A stretch of DNA of 45,099 nt from Paracoccus sigandri (GTDB taxonomy: Bacteria > Pseudomonadota > Alphaproteobacteria > Rhodobacterales > Rhodobacteraceae), in NCBI RefSeq assembly GCF_003709565.1, contig NZ_QNRC01000033.1, forward strand, positions 1 through 45,099, given 5' to 3'. Below the pieces are notes generated by a model. That model was not told the DNA's origin and searched no databases. It saw only the letters and a list, made by a program, of their open reading frames with translations. The position numbers and the translations under genes were made by a program. Shown in pieces: positions 8,388 through 16,609 of this stretch; position 1 is the stretch's first letter; each line of letters starts with the position of its first letter.

Positions 8388-10181
8388 TCATTCGGCCGCC
8401 AGCGGCTGTTGCGTCTCGCCCGGCCGATGCAATGGCAGTTCAACGCTGAACACGGCGCCACCCTCGGTTTCGTTATGCGCGGTCAGGCGGCCTCCGAAAT
8501 CGGCAACGATCGTCGAGGAGATCGCCAGACCCAACCCGGTTCCCTCGCCGGGCTTCTTCGTTGTCCAGAAGGGTTCAAACAGTTTTTCCAGATCGGAAAC
8601 ACCCGGCCCGTTATCGCGAACGGACACATAGGCGTGAGCGCCGGCCTGCACGGTGATGTCGATCCGGGCGTCGCGGCGGTCCTTCACCGCGTCCACGGCA
8701 TTGCGCAGCAGGTTGATGATCACCTGCTCCAGCCGGATCCGGTCGGCCAGCACCGTCACCGCCTCTCGGGGGACGGCGCGGGTGACGCGGATGGTGCCGT
8801 TGCGCAATTGCGGCTCCATCATGGTCAGCGCCGAGGACACCGCCTTGCGCAGGTCCACCGGCTCGACCGCCTCGCCGCCCTTGCGGGCATAGGATTTCAG
8901 CTGCCGGGTGATGGCGCCCATGCGCTCGATCAGGTCGTCGATGCGCTGGAAGCTGGACAGCGCCTCCTCGCTGCGGCCGCGCTGCAACAGCAGGCGCGCC
9001 CCGGCCAGATAGGTCTTCATCGCCGCCAGCGGCTGGTTCAGTTCGTGGCTGACGCCCGCCGACATTTCCCCCAGCGCCGCCAGTTTCGAGCTTTGCTGCA
9101 CGGTCTGCTCGGCCACGCGCAGCTCTTTCTGGGCGCGTTCGCGGGCGGCGATCTCGCTGGTCAGGCGCAGGTTCAGCTCGCGCAGGTCGGCCGATTCGCG
9201 CATATAGGCCTCGGACTGCATCCGCGCCCGGCGCGACAGAAGATAGAAGGCGGCGGCCAGCAGGACGGCGAAGCCCATGATCTCCAGCGCCAGGACCGCG
9301 TTCACCCGTTCGCGGATGGATTCGTAGGTGGTGAAGCTGATCATCCGCCAGCCGCGGAACGGCACACGCGCCTCGTTCTGCATCACCGCCCGGCCCTGGA
9401 CATAGGCGTCGGCCGGGTTGTTGGTCCAGTCCGCGGTGACCTGGAAGGCGCGCTGGATCGCCGAGGGGGCCGAGCGCACCGACAGCGCCTCGGGCAGGGT
9501 CAGGCCGCGCCAGCGCGGCTCGGTCGCCAGGATGATCTGGCCTTCGCTGTCGGTCACGGCGACCGCGTCGGATATCCCGGACCAGGACCGTTCCAGCCGG
9601 GTCAGGTCGGTGCCGACGACGATCACCCCAAGCGTCCGCCCGTCCGAGATCACGGCCCGCGAATAGGTGAATTCATAGGCGCCAGAGCCATGATTATAGA
9701 CGGTAAAGACCGTATCGCGCGACCGCAGCGCCTCGACGTAATAGGGCGCCGTCACCTGGTTGGTGCCGATCTGGTAGCGGTCGGTCGAGCCCACCGTCCG
9801 GCCCGAGGCGTCCAGCAGTCGGATCGATGCCGCGCCGATTTCCTTCTGCGCCGCGATCAGCCGCGCCGAGGTGGTCGAGAATTCGTTGTTGTTCAGCGAT
9901 CCGATCAGCGCCGGGTCGCGGGCCAGCAGCAGCGGCACGACCGCGGTCCGCTGCAATTCCGAGATCAGGTTGCCGGTATAGAGCGCCAGCCGCAGCTCGG
10001 CCCGGACGCGGGTATTCTCCGAGAACCGCTCGGTCAGCCAGGCATTGGTCGTCCAGATCGCCGCCGCCGCCGTCAGGAAGAACAGCGCCAACGCCGAGCG
10101 CAGCCACCACGGATTGGCCCGCTGCGGCTCATCGCTCCGACGCCTGGGGCGACGCCGTCTGATATCGCTGTCATCGCTCAA
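8388..10181 (-). CDS. dctB: C4-dicarboxylate sensor histidine kinase DctB
   Basis: The membrane topology is classical: TM1 about residues 28-48, a periplasmic double-Cache region (about 50-290, with RYQIGTNQVTAPYYVEA), TM2 about 297-316, a coiled coil, then the kinase. The H-box is GVSHELNQPLAA (His379); NLLRNAVDAV (N), DNGPGV (G1) and GTGLGLAIS (G2) follow. It senses C4-dicarboxylates in the periplasm and phosphorylates DctD, encoded next. The frame begins at a TTG at 10181 with no clear ribosome-binding site, so the exact start is uncertain. No dctPQM or dctA gene is adjacent; the only DctA-type permease in this window is at 43.5 kb with its own LysR regulator. Confidence 0.9.
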   Translation of the reverse strand: MSDDSDIRRRRPRRRSDEPQRANPWWLRSALALFFLTAAAAIWTTNAWLTERFSENTRVRAELRLALYTGNLISELQRTAVVPLLLARDPALIGSLNNNEFSTTSARLIAAQKEIGAASIRLLDASGRTVGSTDRYQIGTNQVTAPYYVEALRSRDTVFTVYNHGSGAYEFTYSRAVISDGRTLGVIVVGTDLTRLERSWSGISDAVAVTDSEGQIILATEPRWRGLTLPEALSVRSAPSAIQRAFQVTADWTNNPADAYVQGRAVMQNEARVPFRGWRMISFTTYESIRERVNAVLALEIMGFAVLLAAAFYLLSRRARMQSEAYMRESADLRELNLRLTSEIAARERAQKELRVAEQTVQQSSKLAALGEMSAGVSHELNQPLAAMKTYLAGARLLLQRGRSEEALSSFQRIDDLIERMGAITRQLKSYARKGGEAVEPVDLRKAVSSALTMMEPQLRNGTIRVTRAVPREAVTVLADRIRLEQVIINLLRNAVDAVKDRRDARIDITVQAGAHAYVSVRDNGPGVSDLEKLFEPFWTTKKPGEGTGLGLAISSTIVADFGGRLTAHNETEGGAVFSVELPLHRPGETQQPLAAE

Positions 10182-10244
10182 GGCGCGGGTCCGGCTAAAA
10201 TGCTCAACTGACGCAATTTATGCCCAGAACGCCCGCCGCTCAAG

Positions 10245-10913
10245 TCAGGCGTTCACCAGGTCCTTCACCAATGCCCTGAACATCGGCAAACCATCGGCCC
10301 CGCCAAGGGCCGGATCGGCCGCGCGTTCGGGATGCGGCATCATTCCCAGCACCCGCCGGTTGGCGGAAAGCACCCCGGCGATATCGGCGACCGAGCCGTT
10401 GATCTCGGGCGCATAGGTGAAGGCGATGCGGTCCTGGTCCTTCAGCTGGGCCAGCCCCTCCGCGCCGATCTGATAGTTGCCGTCGTGATGGGCGACCGGA
10501 ATGGTGATCTGCTGGCCCTTGGCATAGCCGGCGGTAAAGGCGCTGTCGGTGGTCTCGACCCGCAGCACCGCCGGGCGGCAGAGGAAGGTCAGCCCGCGAT
10601 TGCGCATCAGCGCGCCGGGCAGCAGGCCCAGCTCGGTCAGGACCTGGAAGCCGTTGCAGATCCCCAGCACATAGCCGCCGCGCGTGGCATGGTCGCGAAG
10701 CGCGGCGGCGATGGGCGAATGCGCGGCGATGGCCCCGCAGCGCAGATAGTCGCCGAAGGAAAACCCGCCCGGCACCGCCACCAGATCGGTCCCCGCGGGC
10801 AGCGCCTCGTCCTTGTGCCAGACGCGAGCGACATCGGCCCCGGCCTGTTCAAGCGCGACGGCAAGGTCGCGGTCGCAATTCGATCCGGGAAAGGTGACGA
10901 CGGCAGCTTTCAT
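10245..10913 (-). CDS. purQ: Phosphoribosylformylglycinamidine synthase subunit PurQ
   Basis: The class I glutamine amidotransferase subunit of the PurLQS complex in de novo purine synthesis, supplying ammonia for FGAM formation. It opens with AAVVTFPGSNCDRD, carries the nucleophile Cys in VLGICNGFQVL, and ends with the His-Glu pair in GMMPHPERA. Length 222 is normal for stand-alone PurQ. Start at 10913 with GGAG upstream. The next gene downstream on the same strand is dctB (64 bases away); no purS or purL is adjacent in the window. Confidence 0.95.
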   Translation of the reverse strand: MKAAVVTFPGSNCDRDLAVALEQAGADVARVWHKDEALPAGTDLVAVPGGFSFGDYLRCGAIAAHSPIAAALRDHATRGGYVLGICNGFQVLTELGLLPGALMRNRGLTFLCRPAVLRVETTDSAFTAGYAKGQQITIPVAHHDGNYQIGAEGLAQLKDQDRIAFTYAPEINGSVADIAGVLSANRRVLGMMPHPERAADPALGGADGLPMFRALVKDLVNA

Positions 10914-10985
10914 GGCAGGGCTCCGGCTGAGGCTTGCCGCCTCTTATCCCAGATGCCGGCCGGTGTTAAGCCGCAAATCCGGCGC

Positions 10986-11411
10986 TCAGCGCCAGGCGAC
11001 CAGCACGGCGCCGGCGGCGATCAGCGCCACCCCGCCCCAGTTCGCAAGGCTCAGCCGCTCGCCCAGGAAGGCCACGCCGAACAGCGCGACCAGCACCACG
11101 CTGAGCTTGTCGATGGGCGCGACGCGGGCGGCGTCGCCCAGCTTCAGCGCCCGGTAATAGCAGACCCAGCTGGCCCCGGTGGCCAGCCCCGACAGGACCA
11201 GAAACAGCCAGCTGCGCCCCGAGACGCCGCCGACCCCCTGCCACTGCCCGGTCGCGCCAAGGATCAGCGCCAGCGCGGCAAGGATCACCACGGTGCGGAT
11301 GAAGGTCGCGAAATCGGCGCCGACCCCGGCCACGCCGACCTTGCCGAAGATCGCCGTCAGCGCCGCGAAGACCGCCGACAGCACCGCCCAGAATGTCCAG
11401 CTTTCGACCAT
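10986..11411 (-). CDS. EamA-family membrane protein (small drug/metabolite permease)
   Basis: 141 residues forming one EamA unit of about five membrane helices: WTFWAVLSAVFAALTAIFGKVG, FIRTVVILAALALILG, WLFLVLSGLATGASWVCYYRALKLGDAARVAPIDKLSVVLVALFGVAFLGERL, then GGVALIAAGAVLVAW. The segment with YYRALKLGDAARVAPIDKLS is a strong EamA signature. Half-size proteins of this family work as dimers; the substrate is unknown. It lies between the icd terminator and purQ on the same strand, 72 bases from purQ. Confidence 0.85.
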   Translation of the reverse strand: MVESWTFWAVLSAVFAALTAIFGKVGVAGVGADFATFIRTVVILAALALILGATGQWQGVGGVSGRSWLFLVLSGLATGASWVCYYRALKLGDAARVAPIDKLSVVLVALFGVAFLGERLSLANWGGVALIAAGAVLVAWR

Positions 11412-11425
11412 GCGGATCCCCCCGA

Positions 11426-11453
11426 CGAAAAAGGCCGGGCTAAGCCCGGCCTT
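11426..11453 (-). terminator. Rho-independent terminator of icd
   Basis: AAGGCCGGGC (11431-11440) and GCCCGGCCTT (11444-11453) form a 10-bp stem with a 3-base loop. On the minus strand the stem is followed by a run of T (11432 down to 11428). It lies 19 bases after the icd stop codon. Confidence 0.85.
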
Positions 11454-11471
11454 CCTGCATCCTGCGGCGGC

Positions 11472-12683
11472 TCAGTTCAGCGCCTTGTTCAGGTATTCGT
11501 CGACCTTTTCCAGATAGCCCATGGTGGTCAGCCATTTCTGGTCCGGCCCGACCAGCAGCGCCAGGTCCTTGGTCATGAAGCCGTCCTCGACCGCCTGCAC
11601 GGTGACCTTCTCCAGCGTCTCGGCGAAGGTCTTCAGCGCCTCGTTGCCGTCCAGCTTGGCGCGGTGCTTCAGCCCGCCGGTCCAGGCGAAGATCGACGCG
11701 ATCGAGTTGGTCGAGGTCGCGTTGCCCTTCTGATGCTCGCGATAGTGGCGGGTGACGGTGCCGTGGGCCGCTTCCGATTCCACGATCTTCCCGTCCGGCG
11801 TCATCAGCACCGAGGTCATCAGCCCCAGGCTGCCGAAGCCCTGCGCCACGGTGTCGGACTGCACGTCGCCGTCATAGTTCTTGCAGGCCCAGACATAGCC
11901 GCCCGACCATTTCAGCGCCGAGGCGACCATGTCGTCGATCAGGCGATGCTCGTAATGGATGCCGGCCTTCTTGAACTTCTCCTCGAACTCTTCCTCGTAG
12001 ACCTTCTGGAACAGGTCCTTGAAGCGGCCGTCATAGGCCTTGAGGATGGTGTTCTTGGTCGACAGATAGACCGGCACGCCGCGAACCAGGCCATAGTTCA
12101 TGCTGGCCCGCGCGAAGTCGATGATCGATTCGTCCAGGTTGTACATCGCCATCGCGACGCCGGCGCCGGGGGCCTGGAAGACCTCGTGCTCGATGGTCTC
12201 GCCATCCTCGCCGGTGAACTTGATGGTCAGCTTGCCCGCGCCGGGGAAGCGGAAATCGGTGGCCCGATACTGGTCGCCGAAGGCGTGGCGGCCGACGATG
12301 ATCGGCTGGGTCCAGCCCGGCACCAGCCGCGGCACGTTGCGGCAGATGATCGGCTCGCGGAAGATCACGCCGCCCAGGATGTTGCGGATCGTGCCGTTGG
12401 GGCTGCGCCACATCTTCTTCAGGCCGAATTCCTCGACCCGCGCCTCGTCGGGGGTGATGGTGGCGCATTTCACGCCGACGCCGTATTTCTTGATCGCCTC
12501 GGCCGCGTCCACGGTGATCTGGTCGTCGGTCCGGTCGCGCTCCTCGATGCCCAGGTCATAGTATTTCAGGTCGACATCCAGATAGGGCAGGATCAGTTTC
12601 TGCTTGATGAAGTCCCAGATGATCCGGGTCATCTCGTCGCCGTCGAGCTCGACGACAGGGTTTGCGACCTTGATCTTCGACAT
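11472..12683 (-). CDS. icd: NADP-dependent isocitrate dehydrogenase (dimeric type)
   Basis: Oxidises isocitrate to 2-oxoglutarate in the TCA cycle. The 403-residue protein has the eukaryote-like subfamily features common in alphaproteobacteria: PVVELDGDEMTRIIWDFIK at the start, KMWRSPNGTIRNILGG for substrate binding, YGLVRGVPVYLSTKNTILKAYDGRF, the metal-binding Asp region HRLIDDMVA and NYDGDVQSD, and ESEAAHGTVTRHYREHQKG for NADP binding. AGGGAGA precedes the ATG at 12683; the longer open frame upstream is not needed. A clear terminator follows. It is transcribed alone. Confidence 0.96.
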   Translation of the reverse strand: MSKIKVANPVVELDGDEMTRIIWDFIKQKLILPYLDVDLKYYDLGIEERDRTDDQITVDAAEAIKKYGVGVKCATITPDEARVEEFGLKKMWRSPNGTIRNILGGVIFREPIICRNVPRLVPGWTQPIIVGRHAFGDQYRATDFRFPGAGKLTIKFTGEDGETIEHEVFQAPGAGVAMAMYNLDESIIDFARASMNYGLVRGVPVYLSTKNTILKAYDGRFKDLFQKVYEEEFEEKFKKAGIHYEHRLIDDMVASALKWSGGYVWACKNYDGDVQSDTVAQGFGSLGLMTSVLMTPDGKIVESEAAHGTVTRHYREHQKGNATSTNSIASIFAWTGGLKHRAKLDGNEALKTFAETLEKVTVQAVEDGFMTKDLALLVGPDQKWLTTMGYLEKVDEYLNKALN

Positions 12684-12940
12684 GGATGTCTCCCTTTGGC
12701 GTTGGATTCGTGCTGGCCGGGCTATAGCCGGAAAGCGGATGGATTGAAAGACGGTATGCGATTGTATGCCGATTTCCGCGCGATCTGCAGGCCGCGCGCG
12801 CCACCCGGCGCAAGCGGACAGCGGCGATGCCACCAGTTTTCCTAAAAACCTGCCCAAAAAAAACAGATACCCCCGGCGCGAAACCGTGGTAGTGAATGCC
12901 CCTATTAAGTGTGTGTAACCAGTATCATTTTGGAGGCGTC

Positions 12941-14101
12941 ATGCCCGCGACAGTGAATTGGCTTTGGTTTGGCAATCAACCGCAGGTCAACTCGGACCCC
13001 GGCACGCCGCTTTCCCAGGCAGACGCGGATTCCACCATCGGTTATACGGCGTTCGGCCCCAACCAGATCCGCGCCGTGGAAGTCACGGGGGAAACCCGGA
13101 CGATCATCACCGGCTATGACCGGTGGGGGCGGCCGATAACCGACCAAGCCTTTGCCACGACCTATAACGGCCATGCAAACGGCCCTTCGAACATGACATA
13201 TGATTCGCCTTCTGCAGGCGGCATTGTCACAAGCCAGATCACCGGTTTCGCCAGCGTCCGCTACCAGTTGACCATGCCCGACGGCACGACCCGCGAGGAA
13301 AACGGCGTCGGCATCCAGATGGCCAATGGCGATGTGTTCTTCCGCCCCTCTCGGGATTCGGTCAACGATTGGGACGATATCGAGGGCCTGCGCGGCGTCA
13401 CCGTCATCTCGGCCACGCCGCTTCCCAGCACCACTTATGCGGCCACGATCTCGTTCAACCCCAATATCTTCGATATCGAAATCGTGCCCTGCTTCACCGC
13501 CGGCACGATGATCCGCACCCCGGACGGCCAGCGCCCGGTCGAGGCGCTGTCGGTGGGCGACCTGGTCTGGACGCGCGACCACGGCCCGCAGCCGATCCGC
13601 TGGCGGGGCACGCGCCGGCTGGGCGCGGACGCGCTTGCCGCCAATCCCAAGCTGCGCCCGATCCGCATCCGGGCGGGCGCGCTGGGGGCCGGCCAGCCGG
13701 CGCAGGACCTGGTGGTCTCGCCCCAGCATCGCATCCTGGTGCGCTCGGCCATCGCCGCGCGGATGTTCGGCGCCGCCGAGATCCTGGTCCCGGCCAAGCA
13801 ATTGGTGGAAATTCCGGGGATCGAGATCGACCACGAGGCGGCCGAAGTCACCTATCTGCACCTGATGTTCGACCATCACGAGGTGCTGATGTCGAATGGC
13901 GCGGAAACGGAATCGCTCTATCCCGGCCCGATGGCGGTCGCGGCCCTGGGCGCCGAGGCCGAGGCCGAGATCCGCGCGATCTTCCCGGAACTGCTGGACG
14001 ATCCGCAGGCCGTGCTGGGCGCGCGCCCCTTCGTCGCCGGCAAGCGCGCGCGCAAGCTGGCGGCGCGCCACAGCGCGAACGGGCAGCCGCTGGCAAGCTG
14101 A
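12941..14101 (+). CDS. Hint-domain protein (intein/hedgehog-like autoprocessing domain)
   Basis: 386 residues. Residues 1-180 form a beta-rich, low-charge domain not recognised (YTAFGPNQIRAVEVTGETRTIITGY...). From Cys184 comes a Hint module: CFTAGTMIRTPDG with the potential nucleophile Cys, VGDLVWTRDHG, then VVSPQHRILVRS (His263, block B-like), and near the end YLHLMFDHHEVLMSNGAETESL. Rhodobacterales encode many such proteins, usually exported, with the Hint unit at the C-terminus. No Sec signal peptide is visible. Start at 12941 is chosen because GGAGG lies at 12932-12936; an in-frame ATG at 12896 has no such site. No known toxin or RTX repeats are present. Confidence 0.8.
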   Translation: MPATVNWLWFGNQPQVNSDPGTPLSQADADSTIGYTAFGPNQIRAVEVTGETRTIITGYDRWGRPITDQAFATTYNGHANGPSNMTYDSPSAGGIVTSQITGFASVRYQLTMPDGTTREENGVGIQMANGDVFFRPSRDSVNDWDDIEGLRGVTVISATPLPSTTYAATISFNPNIFDIEIVPCFTAGTMIRTPDGQRPVEALSVGDLVWTRDHGPQPIRWRGTRRLGADALAANPKLRPIRIRAGALGAGQPAQDLVVSPQHRILVRSAIAARMFGAAEILVPAKQLVEIPGIEIDHEAAEVTYLHLMFDHHEVLMSNGAETESLYPGPMAVAALGAEAEAEIRAIFPELLDDPQAVLGARPFVAGKRARKLAARHSANGQPLAS

Positions 14102-14153
14102 GGCAGCCGGCCCCGCCGCCAGGCCAGCGGCGCGTGGCGGGGCCGCGGGCCGA

Positions 14154-15278
14154 TCAGCCGAAATGCAGCCGCAAGCGGTGGTGCAGCCAGTCCCACAGCG
14201 CCGGGGCGCCGGGCATGATCCAGCGGCCGACGCGGCTTTCCACGTCGCGAAGCGTCACGCCGTATTCGACCCAGCCCGCGCCGCCCGACCCCAGGTTCTG
14301 AAGCACCGGCTGGCAGCGGTCCAGCGCCTTGGCGAAGACCGCATCGGCGCTTTCGGCCGCCTCGAATTCCTGCCACAGCGCCATGAATTCCGCCCCCTGC
14401 GCGCCCGGCAGCAGGCCGAAGATCCGCCGCGCGGCGGCCGCCTCGGCGGCCTGGATCTCGGCCGATCCATGTGCCGTGCCCGCCGCCGAATGCAGCGGCA
14501 CGTCGCCCACGTCGATCTCGACCAGGTCATGCAGCAGCAACATGCGGATCACCCGCCCGATATCGACGCCCGCCTGCGCCTGATCCGCCAGCGCCAGCGC
14601 ATAAAGCGCCAGGTGCCAGCTGTGTTCGGCGCTGTTCTCGCGCCGCGAGCGGTCGATCAGCGTATTCGCGCGATGGACCGTCTTCAGCCGGTCGGCCTCG
14701 GCCAGGAAGCGCAGCCGCGCGGCCAGGTCCGATTCGCCGGGACGCTCGCCCTCCAGCATCGCCTCGGCCAGGGCGAAGGCGTCAGGCCATTCCGCCCGCA
14801 GCCGGGCCGCGCGGCCGGAATGCAGGTTGTCGCGCACGATCCGCACATGGTCCCGCAACGGCACGGGGGCCGACAGGACCTGGAACAGCGGCTGGCCGTG
14901 GTCCATGCGCCGCGCCATCCGTGCATCCTCGCCCCTGTCGCCCTCGAATTCGTGCCACAGCGCCAGCAGGTCCTCGCCATCCGGCGACAGGCCCAGGATC
15001 CGCGCGGCCGCGCGCGCCTCGGCATCGGCGACATGGCCGGGGTCGTGGGCCAGGTGGATCGGATGGTCGCCCACGTCGATCTCGACCAGGTCATGCAGGA
15101 TCAGCATCCGGATCGCCCGGTCCGAGGCCCCGAAGACCATTGCGTAGAGCGCCACATGCCAGCTGTGCTCGGCGCTGTTCTCGGGCCGCGACAGGTCCAT
15201 CAGCACATTCGCGCGATGGACCGATTTCAGCCGGTCGGCCTCGTTCAGGAACCCGACGTGACGGCTCAGCCTGTCCAT
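14154..15278 (-). CDS. Tandem HD-domain phosphohydrolase (two fused copies)
   Basis: 374 residues made of two homologous halves, about 1-185 and 190-374. Both repeat the same string of motifs: ADRLKSVHRAN / ADRLKTVHRAN, RPENSAEHSWH / RRENSAEHSWH, and RMLILHDLVEIDVGD / RMLLLHDLVEIDVGD. Metal ligands for both copies are intact (His38, His62-Asp63; His219, His250-Asp251). Single-copy relatives (YfbR/HD_3 type, about 190 residues) are metal-dependent 5'-nucleotidase-like hydrolases. Here a gene duplication has fused two active units, so the protein carries its own dimer. AAGGGGG upstream sets the ATG at 15278. It is 28 bases downstream of the alpha/beta hydrolase gene and probably co-transcribed. 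Confidence 0.85.
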   Translation of the reverse strand: MDRLSRHVGFLNEADRLKSVHRANVLMDLSRPENSAEHSWHVALYAMVFGASDRAIRMLILHDLVEIDVGDHPIHLAHDPGHVADAEARAAARILGLSPDGEDLLALWHEFEGDRGEDARMARRMDHGQPLFQVLSAPVPLRDHVRIVRDNLHSGRAARLRAEWPDAFALAEAMLEGERPGESDLAARLRFLAEADRLKTVHRANTLIDRSRRENSAEHSWHLALYALALADQAQAGVDIGRVIRMLLLHDLVEIDVGDVPLHSAAGTAHGSAEIQAAEAAAARRIFGLLPGAQGAEFMALWQEFEAAESADAVFAKALDRCQPVLQNLGSGGAGWVEYGVTLRDVESRVGRWIMPGAPALWDWLHHRLRLHFG

Positions 15279-15306
15279 ATCCGCCCCCTTCCAGGGCAAG
15301 CCGCCC

Positions 15307-15969
15307 CTAGCGCGTGGTCTCGGTCAGCCGGCGCCGGACATAGTTCTGCACCAGCTCTATCATTGGCTTCATATGGGCCTCGTCGTCGCGGAAGAAGTGA
15401 TCCGCGCCCTCGATCTCCTCGTGGGTGATGGTGATGCCCTTCTGCTCGCGCAGCTTGCCGACCAGCGAATGCGTGTCCTTGGGCGGCGCCACCCGGTCGG
15501 CGGTGCCGTTCACGATCAGCCCCGAGGAGGGGCAAGGCGCCAGGAAGCTGAAATCATACATGTTCGCGGGCGGCGCGACACTGATGAAGCCGGTGATCTC
15601 GGGGCGGCGCATCAGCAGTTGCATCCCGATCCAGGCCCCGAAGCTGAAGCCCGCCACCCAGCAATGCTTGGAATTCGGGTTCATCGCCTGCAGATAGTCC
15701 AGCGCCGAGGCGGCATCCGACAGCTCGCCGATGCCCTGGTCGAATTCGCCCTGGCTGCGCCCGACCCCGCGGAAATTGAACCGCATCACGGTGAAGCCCA
15801 TGTTGTGGAACGCGTAATGCAGGTTATAGACGACGCGGTTGTTCATCGTCCCGCCGAATTGCGGATGCGGATGCAGGACAATGGCGATGGGCGCGTCGGG
15901 CTTGCCGGGCTGGGGGTGGTAGCGACCCTCAAGGCGACCTTCGGGTCCGGGAAAAATCAGCTCTGGCAT
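15307..15969 (-). CDS. Alpha/beta hydrolase of the COG2945 type
   Basis: 220 residues. The fold is visible from VLHPHPQFGGTMNN (oxyanion region), MRFNFRGVGRSQGEFD, the nucleophile elbow GFSFGAWIGM, the acid in NGTADRVAPP, and the catalytic His in EGADHFF. These small cytoplasmic hydrolases have no settled substrate. The start ATG at 15969 has AAGGAAG upstream; a longer frame to 16005 is unsupported. It precedes the HD gene in an operon and is divergent from iscR. Confidence 0.85.
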   Translation of the reverse strand: MPELIFPGPEGRLEGRYHPQPGKPDAPIAIVLHPHPQFGGTMNNRVVYNLHYAFHNMGFTVMRFNFRGVGRSQGEFDQGIGELSDAASALDYLQAMNPNSKHCWVAGFSFGAWIGMQLLMRRPEITGFISVAPPANMYDFSFLAPCPSSGLIVNGTADRVAPPKDTHSLVGKLREQKGITITHEEIEGADHFFRDDEAHMKPMIELVQNYVRRRLTETTR

Positions 15970-15996
15970 CGTCTTCCTTCGAGGCTGGTGAGTTTC

Positions 15997-16025
15997 TTGA
16001 CGCATTGGCGCATGGCTTCTAGACC
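15997..16025 (+). promoter_or_regulatory. Candidate iscR promoter
   Basis: TTGACG (15997-16002), 17-base spacer, TAGACC (16020-16025). A 10-bp palindrome GGCATATGCC lies downstream at 16084-16093 within the leader and could be an operator. The -10 match is partial. Confidence 0.35.
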
Positions 16026-16144
16026 AGCTATCTGGGATGTCTGCACGATCTGCGCAAGGAACAGGCCAAGGCGGGATAGCGCAGGCATATGCCAGCCGTC
16101 AATGGACCGGCCGACCGGCCCGGCCGAATACCGGAGGAGAAGCG

Positions 16145-16603
16145 ATGAAACTGTCCACCAAGGGGCGCTATGCGATCATCGCGCTTGTCGACCTGGCCAT
16201 CGCCAAGGGCGACGACCTGACCTCCCTGGCCGAGATCTCGAAGCGGCAGGACATCTCGCTGCCCTATCTGGAGCAGCTGTTTGTGCGGCTGCGCCGGGCG
16301 GGGCTGGTCACCTCGGTCCGCGGCCCCGGCGGCGGCTATCGGCTGGCCCGCGCGCCCGAGACGATCCGCATCGCCGAGGTGCTGGAGGCCGTGGACGAGA
16401 CGGTCAGCGCCATGCATGTCGGGGCGGGGGCCTCGGGCGGGGTGTCGGGATCGCGGGCGCAGACCCTGTCGAACCGGCTGTGGGAGAGCCTGTCGGCGCA
16501 TGTCTATGTCTTCCTGCACAACCACACGCTGGCCGACGTGGCCCGCAACCAGCTGCTGCCCTGCCCGGCGCTGCCGCAGATCCTGAACGTCGTGGACGAA
16601 TAG
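16145..16603 (+). CDS. iscR: Rrf2-family iron-sulfur regulator IscR, single-cysteine type
   Basis: 152 residues with the Rrf2 winged helix: MKLSTKGRYAIIALVDLA, ISLPYLEQLFVRLRRAGLVTSVRGPGGGYRLAR. It represses iron-sulfur assembly and iron genes when its cluster is loaded. The three-cysteine cluster motif of enteric IscR is absent: the region 88-106 reads SAMHVGAGASGGVSGSRAQ, and the only cysteine is Cys140 in LLPCPALP. Rhodobacter sphaeroides IscR is known to work with a single cysteine, so this is an order-specific form rather than a broken gene. GGAGGAG precedes the ATG. The isc/suf genes that usually follow are not here; the next gene is convergent arsH. Confidence 0.85.
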   Translation: MKLSTKGRYAIIALVDLAIAKGDDLTSLAEISKRQDISLPYLEQLFVRLRRAGLVTSVRGPGGGYRLARAPETIRIAEVLEAVDETVSAMHVGAGASGGVSGSRAQTLSNRLWESLSAHVYVFLHNHTLADVARNQLLPCPALPQILNVVDE

Positions 16604-16609
16604 GCCGCC

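Noticed and set aside
6860..8449. 529-codon plus-strand frame opposite dctD
   Set aside because: It is the GC-rich antisense shadow of dctD; composition is dominated by Arg, Gln, His and Ala and it matches no family.
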